Notes: generated by a model not told the origin, from the letters alone. Counted from the stretch's first letter, positions 40,545-52,343 are shown. The stretch: 64,000 bases of DNA from Azolla caroliniana (GCA_043228905.1 JBHGNT010000008.1:20212001-20276000); one strand, 5' to 3'. Numbers and translations are program-made.

Positions 40545-41132
40545 TGTTGGAAATATGTCCCTCCAGTGGGAGGATGATCCAAATGTTCGGAAAGCCAACA
40601 GTCGAAGAGTCGGAAAACAGGAGTCGAGTTGATGAGGAACTCAGCCAAGGCAGAAACCGGAACTGTGTATATAGCAAACTCGGGAGACTATACTTGTCAA
40701 TAGTCTAAGTGTGCACTCCATGAGGGCTAGGTGTGTAAATAACCAGAAGGTTGCGTAAGTATATATGCAACTAGGGCAAACTTTTAGTTTGTGTGAGTTA
40801 GAGTAGATAAGAGAGAACGTAGAGTGTGCGTGAGAGAGAGTGTGTGTGTGAGCCGCGTCATAGTTGTGTGTGTAACAATAGACTCGAAGAGCCTTGTGCG
40901 GCTGATACACTCGGTAGAGTGTTGTAATCATCTCTGTATTGTATATCCACTATACTATAGTGAAGGTTCTGTTCACCCGTGGTTTTCCCCGTTTTAGGGT
41001 TTCCATATAAATCTCTGTGCACAATTGTTTATCTTTTCTATTCTGGTATTCGTGTGTGATTTGTGTTTCAGCGCGTAGTTTGTTTATTGTGATCTATTCC
41101 GCAATGATTTCTCGACAAACTGGTATCAGAGA

Positions 41133-41891
41133 TTGAGGTGCAAGCATGGAAGGAAGTGTGAGCGGATTCCTAGTATGATAGTTCTAAACTCTCAGAACTA
41201 TGCAGACTGGAAGATAAAGATGAAAGACCTTCTCATAGTAAAAGACCTGTACGAGCCAGTCGATAAAGCTGAAATACCCAGGGGGGTATTGGAGTTGGAC
41301 TGGAAGCTCCTAAACAGAAAGGCCGTGGCCACTATCTGACAATGTGTCGATGGAAGTCTCCTTCAGCATGTGGCGAATGACACAAATGTTTATGAGATGT
41401 GGCCGAAGTTGTCGGCTCTTTATGAGAGGAAGAACACGCTCAATAGAACCTTGCTGATGAGAAAAATCATACAACTGAAATACAGAGACGGTGAGAGCAT
41501 CGTCGAACACATCAACACATTTATGGGGTATGTAAATCAACTTGCTGCGACCAAGTTTCCCCTGGACGATGCAATGCAGGCCATCCTGTTGATGTGTACG
41601 CTACCGGAAAGTTGGGAGAACTTGGTGGTTACTCTCAGCACCTCTTGTCAAGATGAGAACTTGTCTTTACATATAGTGAAGACAAGCATCCTAAACCAAG
41701 AGGCAAGGAGGAAAGACAAAGGAGTCATGTCTCAAACGGAATCGAATCTGACTCAACATATGGATAGAGGAAGGGACCGGCGAAGAAGAAGTTTGCGGCG
41801 AACGGACAAATCCCACGCCAGATCGAAGTCCAAAGGTAAGCCTATGTGCTTTTATTGTGGAAAACCTAGACACCCCCAGAAGGACTGCTGA
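41133..41891 (+). pseudogene. C2 Gag with CCHC zinc knuckle
   Basis: SMIVLNSQNYADWKIKMKDL then, after a TGA (41337-41339), VADDTNVYEMW-type sequence and LMRKIIQLKYRDGESIVEHI, a typical copia gag. The C-terminal zinc knuckle is CFYCGKPRHPQKDC (the Gly-His core is altered to Arg-His). Confidence 0.85.
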
Positions 41892-42039
41892 CACATGAGA
41901 AAAGACAAGAGTGTCGGAAATAATGTCGAATCCCGGAAAATTTCGGATGAAAAGAACACTTTGGCCATTGCTACAAGCAATGAGGAACTCATGTTCATTG
42001 TGAACAGACAAGTGCAAACCTTGCAAGCGAAGAGTGCAC

Positions 42040-43445
42040 TTGGGTGATTGATTCCGGCACATCCTTCCATATTACTCCTTCGAGAGAGTATTTCTTGACT
42101 TACATAGCCGGGGATCATGGCTATGTAAAGATGGGTGATAGTGGAGAGTGCAAGATAACCGGAGTCGGAAGTGTGTGCTTAACGACGTGGACAGGGTGTC
42201 GACTAACGTTGAAGGATGTTTGACACTTCCCCGATATCAGATTCAATCTGATATCGACTGGAAGGCTTGATGACGAAGGCTACAGTGGTAGCTTTCGGAA
42301 TGGCAAGTGGAAGTTCTGCCGAGGAAATCTTATATTGGCCAGAGCACAAAAAGAAGGCACATTGTATACGATGCATGCCGGACTGTGCAAATCGGAAGTA
42401 AATGTGGCAGCCAACTTGGTAGGGGAAATATGGCATACGAGGGTAGGCTACATGAGTCAGAAGGGAATGCACCTGGAGAAGTGTGTCGAATGCTTAACCG
42501 GAAAGAAGAAGAGGACGACATTCCACACGAGACCACCGAGGAGAAGAGAAGCTACACTGGAACTAGTGCACACAGATGTGTGCTATGTGGATGCTCCATC
42601 GCATCGAGGAGGACAATACTTTGTAACGTTTATTGACGACTATAGTCGGAAGACATGGGCTTCGTACTGAAGTCAAAGGATCAAGTACTGTCGGTTTTCA
42701 AGGAGTTCTAGGCAAGAACTGAAAGAGAGTCAGGTCGGAAACTGAAGGTTGTCCAAACCGACAACAGTGGCGAGTACAAAGGGCAGTTCGAGGAATACTA
42801 CAAGTGCCAAGGTCTTTGAATCGAATACACAGTGCCAAAGACCCCAGAGTTGAACGAGCTTGCAGAGATGATGAATCGAACGATCATGGAGAGAGTAAGG
42901 AGCATGCTCTCTCATGTGAAACTACCGAAATCCTATTGGGCTGAGGCGATGTACACAACTGTCTATCTAATCAACAGGTCTCCCTCAGTACCATTAAAGG
43001 GTGATGTCCCACAGAGGGTGTAGACAGGGAAGGATGTCTCCTACCAACACCTGAGGGTGTTCGGATGTTTGGCGTATATGCATGTACTAAAGGATCAAAG
43101 GTCAAAGCTCGACAGGAAGTCGAAAGCATGCATATTCATGGGATACTCGGAAGATGAGTTCGGCTACAGGTTGTGGGACTTAGTCCACAAGAAGGTAGTG
43201 AGAAGTCAGGATGTAGTCTTTCTAGAAGACAAGACACTTGAAGACTGGAAGCAACAGAAGTCAGAACCGACTCCCCAGTCAACCTCGACTACCATCGACT
43301 TAAGGCCAAGTGAGTCATCACCGACAGCTGTAAGGAGACAGTTGGTCGACAGAGCCAAATCTGAGTCGGTCGACTCCGAAAGACCGATAGACTATGAGTC
43401 AGAGTCGGCAAACCTGGTAAAATCAATTGAGGAATATGTCGATTG
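42040..43445 (+). pseudogene. C2 protease and integrase, with stops
   Basis: Protease WVIDSGTSFHITPSREYF (D-S-G kept). GAG-pre-integrase IWHTRVGYMSQKGM. Integrase core LELVHTDVCYVDAP (first Asp), then VVQTDNSGEYKGQFEEYY (second Asp), then ELNELAEMMNRTIMERVRSM (Glu region). The copia tail KLDRKSKACIFMGYSEDEFG closes the domain. Stops occur at 42222, 42668, 42710, 42819 and 43021 approximately. Confidence 0.85.
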
Positions 43446-45150
43446 ATGAGCAGAATCCCGAGCAAAGAGAAGAGTTGGCAGAGACATCCGGAATAGAGCC
43501 AACAACGAGTGGAAGAAGATACCCACTTAGAGAAAGGAAGGCACCAACTACATATGCAAGTCAATACATCCTCTTGACTGATGATAGTGAACCGGAGTGC
43601 TATGAAGAAGCCATTGCCAACGAGAGCAGAGTAAAATGGTTGAACGCGATGCAAGAGGAGATGGAATCCTTGCACGCGAATTACACCTAGAAACTAGTAG
43701 AGCTGCCAAAAGGTAAGAGAGCACTCAGAAATAGGTGGGTCTACAACGTGAAGACTGGAGAAGTCGACAACGAGCCCAGGTATAAAGCCCACATAGTGGT
43801 GAAGGGTTTCCAATAGAGGAAGGGCATCGATTTTGACGAAATTTTCGCACCAGTCGTGAAGATGACATCCATTCGAATTGTTCTGAGCATAGCGGCCAGC
43901 ATGGATCTGGAGATCGAACAGTTGGATGTCAAAACTGCATTTCTGCACGGGGAGCTAGATGAATTAATCTACATGCTGCAACCCGAAGGCTTTGAGGAGA
44001 AAGGTAAAGAGAATCTGGTGTGTTGACCGAGAAAAAGCTTCTACAGACTGAAACAAGCTCCACGCCAATGGTACAAGAAGTTGGAGTCCTTCATGATGGA
44101 ACATCAGTTCCAGAAAACACATGTCGATCACTGTGTTCGTGAAAAGGTACGAGGAAGGAGATTTCTTGATTCTCTTGCTATATGTTGATGATATGTTGAT
44201 AGTCGGCCAAGATGCATGGAAGATTGGAAGCTTGAAGAAAGCTCTCGACAAATCATTTTCCATGAATGACCTTGGACCGGCAAAGCAAATCCTAGGAATG
44301 CACATAACCCGAGACTGAGCTCGGAAGGCACTATGGTTGTCACAACAGAAGTATGTGACGAAGATCCTAGAGAGATTCAACATGTCAAACGCAAAGCTAG
44401 TCGGCTCCGTGTTGGCGACAAATTGCAAATTGAATGCGAAGTAGTGTCTGAAAGGACAGAAGGAAAAGGCTGAGATGAAGAAGGTACCATATGCCTCAGC
44501 CGTCGGCAGTCTAATGTATGCTATGGTCTATACGAGACCGGACATAGCATTTGTTGTAGGAGTAGTAAGACGATATATGAGTAATCTAGGGAGAGAACAC
44601 TAGAAAGCAATGAAGTGGACACTCAGGTACTTAAAAGGCACCTCAGGTGTGTTCATAAGGTATGGTGTCGGAAAACCTGTGCTGGAATGTTTTACCGATT
44701 CGGACATGTCAAGAGATGTCGACTCGAGCCAATCCACATCAGGGTACGTGATGACCTATGCAGGGGGAGTAGTGTCGTGGCAGTCACGACTGCAGAAATC
44801 TGTGGCCTTGTTGACTGCAGAGGCAGAGTATATGGTAGCAGTAGAAGCCGGAAAAGAGCTGATCTGGATGAGAAATTTTCTCACCGAACTAGGCATGAAG
44901 CAAAAGGAGTTCTTGCTTCACTGTGACAGCCAAAGCACCATACACCTAGCCAAGAACGCGGCATACCACTCCTGGACCAAGCACATACAGAGAAGGTATC
45001 ATTGGTTGTAGGAGAGAGTCGAAGAAGGAGATTTTTCCCTTCTGAAGATCCATACCAATGACAATGGATCTGACATGTTGACGAAGAACCTACCTATGGA
45101 CAGACTCAGAGTCTGTCAACAAAATACAGGACTGACAGATTTCCTCCCAT
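43445..45150 (+). pseudogene. C2 reverse transcriptase and RNase H, with stops
   Basis: RT: RVKWLNAMQEEMESLHANYT, then IDFDEIFAPVVKMTSIRIVL-like sequence, and the catalytic box LILLLYVDDMLIVG (44165-44205). RNase H: CFTDSDMSRDVDSSQSTSGY, then LHCDSQSTIHLAKNAAYHSW, then DNGSDMLTKNLPM. Stops near 43688, 43815, 44025, 44316, 44443, 44602 and 45010. YVDD is intact. Confidence 0.85.
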
Positions 45151-45742
45151 AGGAGTGAAGGGGGAGTTTGTTGGGAATATGCCCCTCTAGTGGGAGGATG
45201 ATTCGACTATTTGGAAAGCCGACAGTCGAAGAGTCGGAAAACAGGAACCGAGTTGATGAGGAACTCGGCCGAGGCCAAAACCGGAACTATGTATATAGCC
45301 AAACTCGGGAGACTATACTTGTCCATAGTCTAAGTGTGCACTCTATGAGGGCTACGTATGTAAATAATCAGAAGGTTGCGTAAGTATATATGGAACTAGG
45401 GCAAACTTTTAGTTTGTGTGAGTTAGAGTAGACCAGAGAGAACGTAAAGTGTGCGTGAGAGTGAGTGTGTGTGTGAGCCGCGCCATAGCTGTGTGTGTAA
45501 TAGTAGACGCGAAGAGCCCTGTGCGGCTGATACACTCGGCAAAGTGTTGTAATCATCTCTATATTGTATATCCACTATACTATAGTGAAGGCTCTGTTCA
45601 CCCGTGGTTTTCCCTGTTTCAGGGTTTCCACGTAAATCTCTGTGCACAATTGTTTATCTTGTCTATTCTGGTATTCGTGTGTGATTCGTATTTGAGTGCG
45701 TAGTTCGTTTATTGTGATCTATTCCGCAATGATTTCTCAACA

Positions 45743-46800
45743 AGAATATGACCATAGGTAACTAGCTACCAGTAATAGCTAATTCGCTACCAGAATAGCT
45801 AATTAGCTCCCTCAGAATATGACCATAGCTAACAAACTACCAATAATACCTAATTAGCTACCAAAATAGCTTAATAGCAATTGCCAATAGCTAATTTAGC
45901 TATTACCAACTATTTCGCTACCAAAATAGTTAATTAGCTACCTAAGAATATCGAACATAGCTATTTAGCTACCAGAATAGCTAATTAGCTACCAGAATAG
46001 CTAATTAGCTACCAATCATAAGCTCTATTTAGTTACCGGAATAGCTAATTAGCTACTAGAATAGGTAATTAGCTACCTAAGAATATGAGCATAGCTATTT
46101 AGCTACCGGAACAGCTAATTAGCTGCCTATGATTATAGCTAATTAGCTACCTAAGAATATGAGCATAGTTATTTAGCTACCAACATAGCTATTTAGCTAC
46201 CAGAATAGCTAATTAGCTGTTATGACTAGTTAATTAGCTACCAGAATAGCTAACTAGCTAATTAGCGAATTAGATGCATACGACTATAGCTAATTAGCTA
46301 CCAGATTAGCTAACTAGCTATTCGTAATAGCTAATTTAGCTATTACCAGCTAATTAGTTGCTAGGATAGCTAATTAGCTACCAATCATAGCTATTTAGCT
46401 ACCAAAATAGCTAATTAGTTGCCTATGATTATAGCTAATTAGCTACTAGAATAGCTAACTAACTATTCCTAATAGCTAATTAGTTATTACCAGCTAATTT
46501 AGTTATTACCAACTATTTAACTGCGAGGATATCTAATTAGCAACCAGATTAGCTAACTAGCTATTCCCAATAGCTAATTTAGTTATTACCAGCTAATTTA
46601 GCTATTACCAACTATTTAACTGCGAGGATATCTAATTAGCAACCAGATTAGCTAACTAGCTATTCCCAATAGCTAATTTAGTTATTACCAGCTCATTAGC
46701 TACTACGATAGCTAATTAGCTACCAGAATAGCTCATTAGCTACAAGAATAACTTATTAGCTGCTATAACAGGTTTGGAGAATAGCTAATTAGCTAATCAA
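45743..46800. repeat. R left array of TAGCTAATTAGCTA-type palindromes
   Basis: About 1 kb of short units such as 'taccagaatagctaattagc', built on the self-complementary 14-mer TAGCTAATTAGCTA and variants. Units are irregular (roughly 16-35 bp). Continues 40480-40544 on the other side of C2. At 46760-46780 it contains a 21-nt stretch identical to transposase-coding sequence at 47619-47639. No gene is seen. Confidence 0.9.
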
Positions 46801-46829
46801 TATGTCCATTTTATTACGCAGGTTGATTT

Positions 46830-48330
46830 ATTTATTAGGTTCAGGCGAATGCATCCAAATATCAAAGTTCAACTACAAACATTCGAGTCTCTTATGCCAC
46901 ACTTTGTGAGACGCTTGAAGAATCGATACAGATGTTGTTGCATTTACCATGTACAAATGGGTTTTCTCAAGGACCCTTTTAGATTGAGTACTGTGTCCGA
47001 GAGAAATTGAGGCCATCTTCCAAAGTCATAAATGTGTCATAGGTTTATGTCAAGATTATGGCCCTAGTAGATTTAGGTGGTGTCCAAATCAATTGAGTAG
47101 TGAAATATTAATCTCTGTCAAGTTATTTGAGTCAATTAACACCAATTTCGAAGGAAAGGTGTGTAAAAGAAAGGATCTAGTTAGGAAGTCGCTTAAACCA
47201 AGGGATTTGGTGTCTCTATTTTTAGTATTTCTAGGAAAGTTCATTAACCACAACTTTATTTATTCATGCCAAGCCCATCAGTTTAAGACTTGCATATCTG
47301 ATTTTCCAAATGATGTAGTAGTCTCAATAGTAGATTTCGCAGTAGAATGAAATTCAATCTATGCATTGGTGTTCAGCGCAGGTAACCATTTTTGTGCACA
47401 TAACATATTTTCGGGTTTCAGGTAATGTTAAAAAAGTAATTCATTTTTTTATTTCTGATGATACGAAGCATGATACCTTCTTCATCCAACATTGTTTTAA
47501 CTTACATTGGCAATGATTATTAACTAAACGTTTGGAGCTTACTCAACATGGGGTCTGGTCTGATGGAGTTGCGTCACAATTCAAGGCTAGACGTCCATTT
47601 TATTTTGTGGGGAGGTATCCTGCTATAACAGGTTTGGAGATGAGATGGAATTTTTTTTGGGTCTAGCCATCGTAAAGGTGAATATGATGGTGCATGTGCT
47701 GTTATAAAGAGGGCACTTACCCATGAACAACTAAAGGTAGATGGTGTGCAGATGAATTGTGCAACACATGTAGTTGAATTTTTAAGAGCTAATATGTCAA
47801 CAAGTGCAACTGGTGTTTATTCCTCACAGGTTCGAGATATCAAACGTGAATTTTGGGAAGTGAAGATACATGAAGTAAATAGGGAGAAGACCTGGGAGTG
47901 CCCAGGAATTCCCGAATTGCGATCTCTCCATGTTGTTCACGGTTATTCTAGGTTAGATGTTCATTGTATTGCGGTTAGAGAATTAACTTGTTTTTGCTTC
48001 CATTGTGTGCAGGGAAATTGGAGGTATTGTTTAAATAAAGCATATAGTTAGAATTGGGAGTATCATACATTGAACGATAAGGAAGCAGTTGATGGAGAAA
48101 CAGAAAAGAATGTTGACTTCACATATCAAGGGCGTGAAGATACTCTAAGTGATGTCTTAAATGTTGGGTATACTTTTGTTGTAAATGCAATAGAAGGCAA
48201 TTCAGAGGGTGCTGATTTTGATATATTGAAGTGCACGTTTAGTAAACAGTGTGCAACGCAGAATATATTAGATAGATACAGATTTACTCAAGTGAACCAT
48301 CTACAAATTAAAATAGTTTGCATAATTTTA
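46830..48330 (+). pseudogene. R transposase-like pseudogene (DFAENY/WSDG/GEYDGA type)
   Basis: With stops and frameshifts ignored the readable blocks are VQLQTFESLMPHFVRRLKNR; RFRWCPNQLSSEILISVKLF; SCQAHQFKTCISDFPNDVVV then SIVDFAVE (normally VDFAENY); FISDDTKHDTFFIQHCF; GVWSDGVASQFKARRPFYFV; MRWNFFGSSHRKGEYDGACA; and LKVDGVQMNCATHVVEFLRA. The Asp of DFAE, the Asp of WSDG and the Glu of GEYDG are candidates for a DDE triad. I recall this motif set from uncharacterised repeat-associated proteins in non-seed plants and invertebrates. Numerous stops make the copy dead. Confidence 0.6.
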
Positions 48331-48610
48331 AGAAAAAGCATTATCATGAAATCCGCAATCCTAAACATACTCTTAAAATTACACAGTAGATAAGTTACTC
48401 AAAACAAGCAATTTAATTCGTCATTGATTAATCTGTCATCAAATTACTTATTTATAACATCCCATTGCCAATGTTTTCAAATCGCCTATAAATAGCTAAG
48501 CTCTTGCTAGTCAGTGGAACTTCTCTAAATATATGATTTGCATACCGAGCTCAATATGAAGTCCACAACCATGTAGCTAGTTGGCAGCTCAATGTTTTCA
48601 CCAAATAGTG

Positions 48611-50126
48611 TCAAGGCATTTCCTCAGGTAGAATGAGACAACATCTGTAAATGTTGAGGTAATGCTGGAAATGTTTTGTATCCTGAATCAATGTATTGTC
48701 GGCATTATAATCTAGCCAAGTGGCCCAAAAATCAGAAAGTTTTTTGAATCTTGCAACATCCTTCTGCTCACAACTCTCTCGTGTCCACTGAGCCTTGACA
48801 TGTTGTCGCCACTTCGGGAAGAATCTTTGTACACACTTCCACACATCTGTACGTGGTTTTTCACTCCAAATAAGCAAATCAAAGTATTGTGTAGCCCATT
48901 CTAGAAATTGATTTGCGTCCCTCCTTGGTGTCATATATCACACACTGATCAGGACTTTATCAAGCTCCAAGATCAAGGCTCTTCTTTCTACTTCTAATGG
49001 CTTAGGTTTCCCTTCCTCTAACTGAGCCTCTATTACACCAATTACTGGTAGCACACAATTAATTTCAATCAACTCAGGTTCTGTTGACACAATTGGTATC
49101 CTTTTCCTCTTCAAACCCCTTGTCGACTGTGTTGGGCCTAGCTTCACATTTTGGTGCTCTTGTATTGTCGACTTACTCATTAGTTCAGTGCATGTAGATA
49201 TCACATGCTGCATCTACCTGCAAAATTAGATCATGTGTGCAACATGCTTGATCAACTTGTGTGACTAGATCATTTGTGTTAGTTTCTACATCTACTTTCA
49301 AGATGTGGCCCTCTAAACACGCAACAACATCAACAGTTTCCACACTGCCATCGGCCTTAGGAGCAATAGATTCAAACCCTTTAGGCTCTGCAACATCAGA
49401 AAACACCAACATATTCACACTCACAAAGTAATTAATAGTCTCACAAAACCACATAATGAACATGAAATATTTTCCATCATAGAGCAACATGAACATAATT
49501 ATCTTGGAGAAAAATCATAGAGTTCCATTACATAATGTGGATCAAGCAACAACCAATCTGAGGTTTTACTTGTCCAAATAGATCATAGTAAAACTTCATA
49601 AAGCCCTAGGAAAATCGCTAACAATCATATCCCACTCAAGAGCCCCTCGAGAGCCCCTCGACCGAGTAATTGGTCTTGTCCCCAATCATGGCCCCTTCTT
49701 CAACCTTTTTCTAGCCGGTTGCCCATTTAGCCTTGCTTCTTTGACCCATTACACAAGTGTGTCCTCCTTCGACAACCTTTCCATCATCTCAGCAGTGGCT
49801 TGCACATCAGCCTCGTCTTGCGCTAGCTTTTCCAGTACAATGGGATCTATTTGTACATTAGTAGTTGGGCTCGGTGGGGTGGAATGAATGTTTTGGGATT
49901 GGAAGAAATGTTGCATCAAGTGTTCAAAAACACTATTGTTGTGAACCTCACATTTACATGTTGTTTCCAATATTTCATGGCTTTTCACATCGTTGCCTAA
50001 TTCAGTACAATCTTCCAAAAGAATAGGGTGGAGCTTATCTGAAGGAGATGTGCTAGCAGGACTCTTACTTTCAGCCACGTTGGCAGCTATCTCCTCATTG
50101 GTTGGAGCGTCATTAGCACTAGACAC
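48611..50126 (-). pseudogene. FCP1-like (HAD-type) phosphatase pseudogene captured in R
   Basis: The minus-strand frame 49213-48611 reads RALILELDKVLISV, one in-frame TGA (48938-48940), then TPRRDANQFLEWATQYFDLL, IWSEKPRTDVWKCVQRFFP, QWTRESCEQKD and FWATWLDYNADNTLIQDTKH. This follows the FCP1 homology (NLI-interacting factor) layout: LILDLDGVL, RP, YFD..IWSS, W..E.C, YN..NTLLIDD. The first catalytic Asp of DxDxT is Glu here (ELDKV), so it would be inactive. Upstream open pieces (49496-49185 and 50126-49749, the latter starting MSSANDAPTNEEIAANVAES) are probable 5' exons. Likely a plant gene fragment captured by R and decayed. Confidence 0.6.
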
Positions 50127-50159
50127 CTCATGCGCCCTCCTTAATCCACAAGATTCTAC

Positions 50160-51080
50160 AACAACATGGTCGCTAATTAGCTACTCAACTACATCTTAGC
50201 TAACTAACTATTCTTCTGGACTATGACAGTCACTGAGCTAATTAGCTACTTTGCTCAAGTATGGTACTAACTAATTAGCTACCACTTAGCTAATTAGCTA
50301 CTCTTTGTCAATATGGTAGCAACTAATTAGCTACTCTACTAAAGTATGGTAGTAGCTAATTAGCTACTCAGCTAAAGTATTGGAGTAGCTAATTAGCTAC
50401 TGTACTAAACTATGTTAGTAGCTAATTATCTATTGTACTAAACTATGTTAGTAGCTAATTGGCTACCACTTAGCTAATTAGCTACTCAACTAAAGTATGG
50501 TAGTAGCTAATTAACTACCACTTAGCTAATTAGTTACTCAACCAAACTATGGTACTAACTTATTAGTTACTCAGCTAAAGTATGGTAGTAGCTAATTAGC
50601 TACTGTACTAAACTATCGTAGTAGCTAATTAGCTATTGTACTAAACTATGGTAATAGTTAATTAGCTACCACTTAGCTAATTAGCTACTCAGCTAAAGTA
50701 TGGTAGTAGCTAATTAGCTACCACTTAGCTAATTATCTACTATACTAAACTATGGTAGTAGCAAATTAGCTACCACTTAGCTAATTAGCTACTCAGCTAA
50801 AGTATGGTAATAGCTAATTAGCTACCACTTAGCTAATTAGTTACTCAACTAAACTATGGTAGTAGCTAATTAGCTACTCAGTTAAAGTATGGTAGTAGCT
50901 AATTAGCTACCACTTAGCTACTTAGTTACTCAACCAAACTATGGTAGTAGCTAATTAGCTACCACTTAGCTAATTAACTACATGTTAGCTAGTTAGCTCC
51001 TACACTACAACCATAATAGTTAAATAGTTTCCACACTTTATACGGCTTACCTAGTTAGCAAAGATGTAACTAATTAGCTA
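50160..51080. repeat. R right array of TAGCTAATTAGCTA-type palindromes
   Basis: About 0.9 kb of units such as 'agctactcagctaaagtatggtagtagctaattagctaccactt', a longer and more regular unit (about 42-60 bp) than in the left array, but with the same palindromic core. Confidence 0.9.
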
Positions 51081-51423
51081 CACAATTTTACCTGTTAGTT
51101 TCCCCACTCATTTGGGAGAGTTGTACTACAATCTGGGAGAGCTGTACTGAAATTTGTAATTTGTCCTTTTCAACATGTATCAGAAATCAACCACTTAAAA
51201 AATCAAAAACCCTAATCAGAATTTGTCATGAGAATTGGTGCAAAATTACAACACATTGTGACAGTAATCAGAAATTTGTAACCACAAACTTGTAATCTGA
51301 AACCCTAAATCACTTAAGGGAAACATCAACCCTAATCATCACTAAAGGCAAAAATAAATCGCAATACGAAATTCTGTCAATCAGAAATAGACATGTTGCT
51401 ACACCCTGATCTTCGAGATATCA

Positions 51424-52226
51424 TTGTTTGGGACTCCAACGACTTCGCCCTATTCGATTTTTGGGAAAGATGAACAGGCACCAAAGTTACAAATAGTTAT
51501 CAGAAAGGAAAAAAAAAACTTTTTTAATATGTAACTGATACATACCTGGACGAGGATCGAACTCGTCGCGTGTTGTCGCTTTGAAGGTGCAATGCCAATC
51601 TCAGAGTTTTTGTGCTATTATGGGAGCTTTGTCTGCGTTCGTGCTCAGAGTACTCCATCTGTTTCAAGTTTGAACTGGAACTTAGGATTATCAGGAATTT
51701 GATGACATTCAAGTTGACCTTAGATGATGTCTGCGTTCCCCAAGTTCCACTACGTCAAAAACCAAAGTTCAAATATTCGAGTATTCTCATAAATTAAATG
51801 ACATGTATTTATCAAGTCATCCTTGTTTGGGACTCCAACGACTTCGCCCTATTCGATTTTTGGGAAAGATGAACAGGCACCAAAGTTATAGATAGTTATC
51901 AGAAAGGGAAAAAAAATCTTTTTTAATATGTAACTGATACATACCTGGACGATGATCGAACTCGTAGCGTGTTGTCACTCTGAAGGTGCAATGTCAATCT
52001 CAGAGTTTTTGTGCTATTATGGGAGCTTCGTCCGCGTTTGTGCTCAGAGTACTCCATCTGTTTCGAGTTTGAACTGGAACTTAGGATTATCAGGAATTTG
52101 ATGACATTCAAGTCGACCTTAGATGATGGCACTATTCCCCAGGTTCCACTACATCAAAAACCAAAGTTCAAATATTTGAGTATTCTCATAAATTAAATGA
52201 CATGTATTTAATTTATAAAACATAAA
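51424..52226 (+). repeat. Tandem duplication, 399-bp unit, in R right part
   Basis: 51424-51822 and 51823-52220 are near-identical direct copies starting 'ttgtttgggactccaacg'. Each includes a T-arm-like hairpin (minus strand ACGAG TTCGATC CTCGT in the first copy) and a short open frame (51612-51797 and 52011-52196). The function is unknown. Confidence 0.9.
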
Positions 52227-52322
52227 ATTTCGTAAGCCATCCTTATTATTTGCCCACAAAAAACTAGCTAAACAAATAGCTAATTAGCTGTGGCCATTTT
52301 AGTAGCTAATTAGCTATAATAG

Positions 52323-52343
52323 TGTTTCCACTCGCACGTTTTT
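52323..52343 (-). repeat. R transposon right TIR
   Basis: Reverse complement reads AAAAACGTGCGAGTGGAAAC then A. Preceded inwards by two TAGCTAATTAGC copies (52277-52315). Outside it, sequence plausibly belonging to H resumes. Confidence 0.6.

Larger units (their letters stand above)
40545..45742 (+). mobile_element. Ty1/copia element C2, complete but inactivated, TSD AGAAT
   Basis: LTRs 40545-41117 and 45169-45742, AGAAT at 40540-40544 and 45743-45747, iMet primer site TGGTATCAGAGAT at 41121-41133, PPT GAAGGGGGAGTT before the 3' LTR. The polyprotein order gag-PR-IN-RT-RH is copia type. At least ten stops interrupt an otherwise well-preserved frame, most explained by single C-to-T or G-to-A changes. 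A solo LTR of this family is at 14391-14901. Confidence 0.92.
17252..52343 (+). mobile_element. Old TIR DNA transposon 'R' (about 8 kb once nested elements are removed)
   Basis: Near-matching inverted ends (21 bp, 18 identical) occur at 17252-17272 and 52323-52343. Both are followed inwards by TAGCTAATTAGC-type sequence. Own sequence: 17252-18046, 39831-40544 and 45743-52343; the rest is copia C1 (with G2 and D1 inside) and copia C2, whose target duplications join these parts. Contents: tandem repeats, a dead DDE-type transposase (46830-48330), an FCP1-like pseudogene on the minus strand (48611-50126), and two large arrays of the palindrome TAGCTAATTAGCTA. No clean target duplication is visible, as expected for an old insertion. 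Confidence 0.6.

Noticed and set aside
41330-45012. Fungal-type RIP as the cause of the transition stops.
   Set aside because: The elements have plant primer sites and plant copia proteins; methylated-cytosine decay explains the pattern without RIP.
45743-46800. TAGCTAATTAGC arrays as a CRISPR array or centromeric satellite.
   Set aside because: Unit length is irregular, sequence between cores is degenerate repeat, and arrays are confined to R.
51540-51570. Possible tRNA gene in the 399-bp repeats.
   Set aside because: Only a T-arm-like hairpin is convincing; no acceptor or anticodon stem could be matched by eye.
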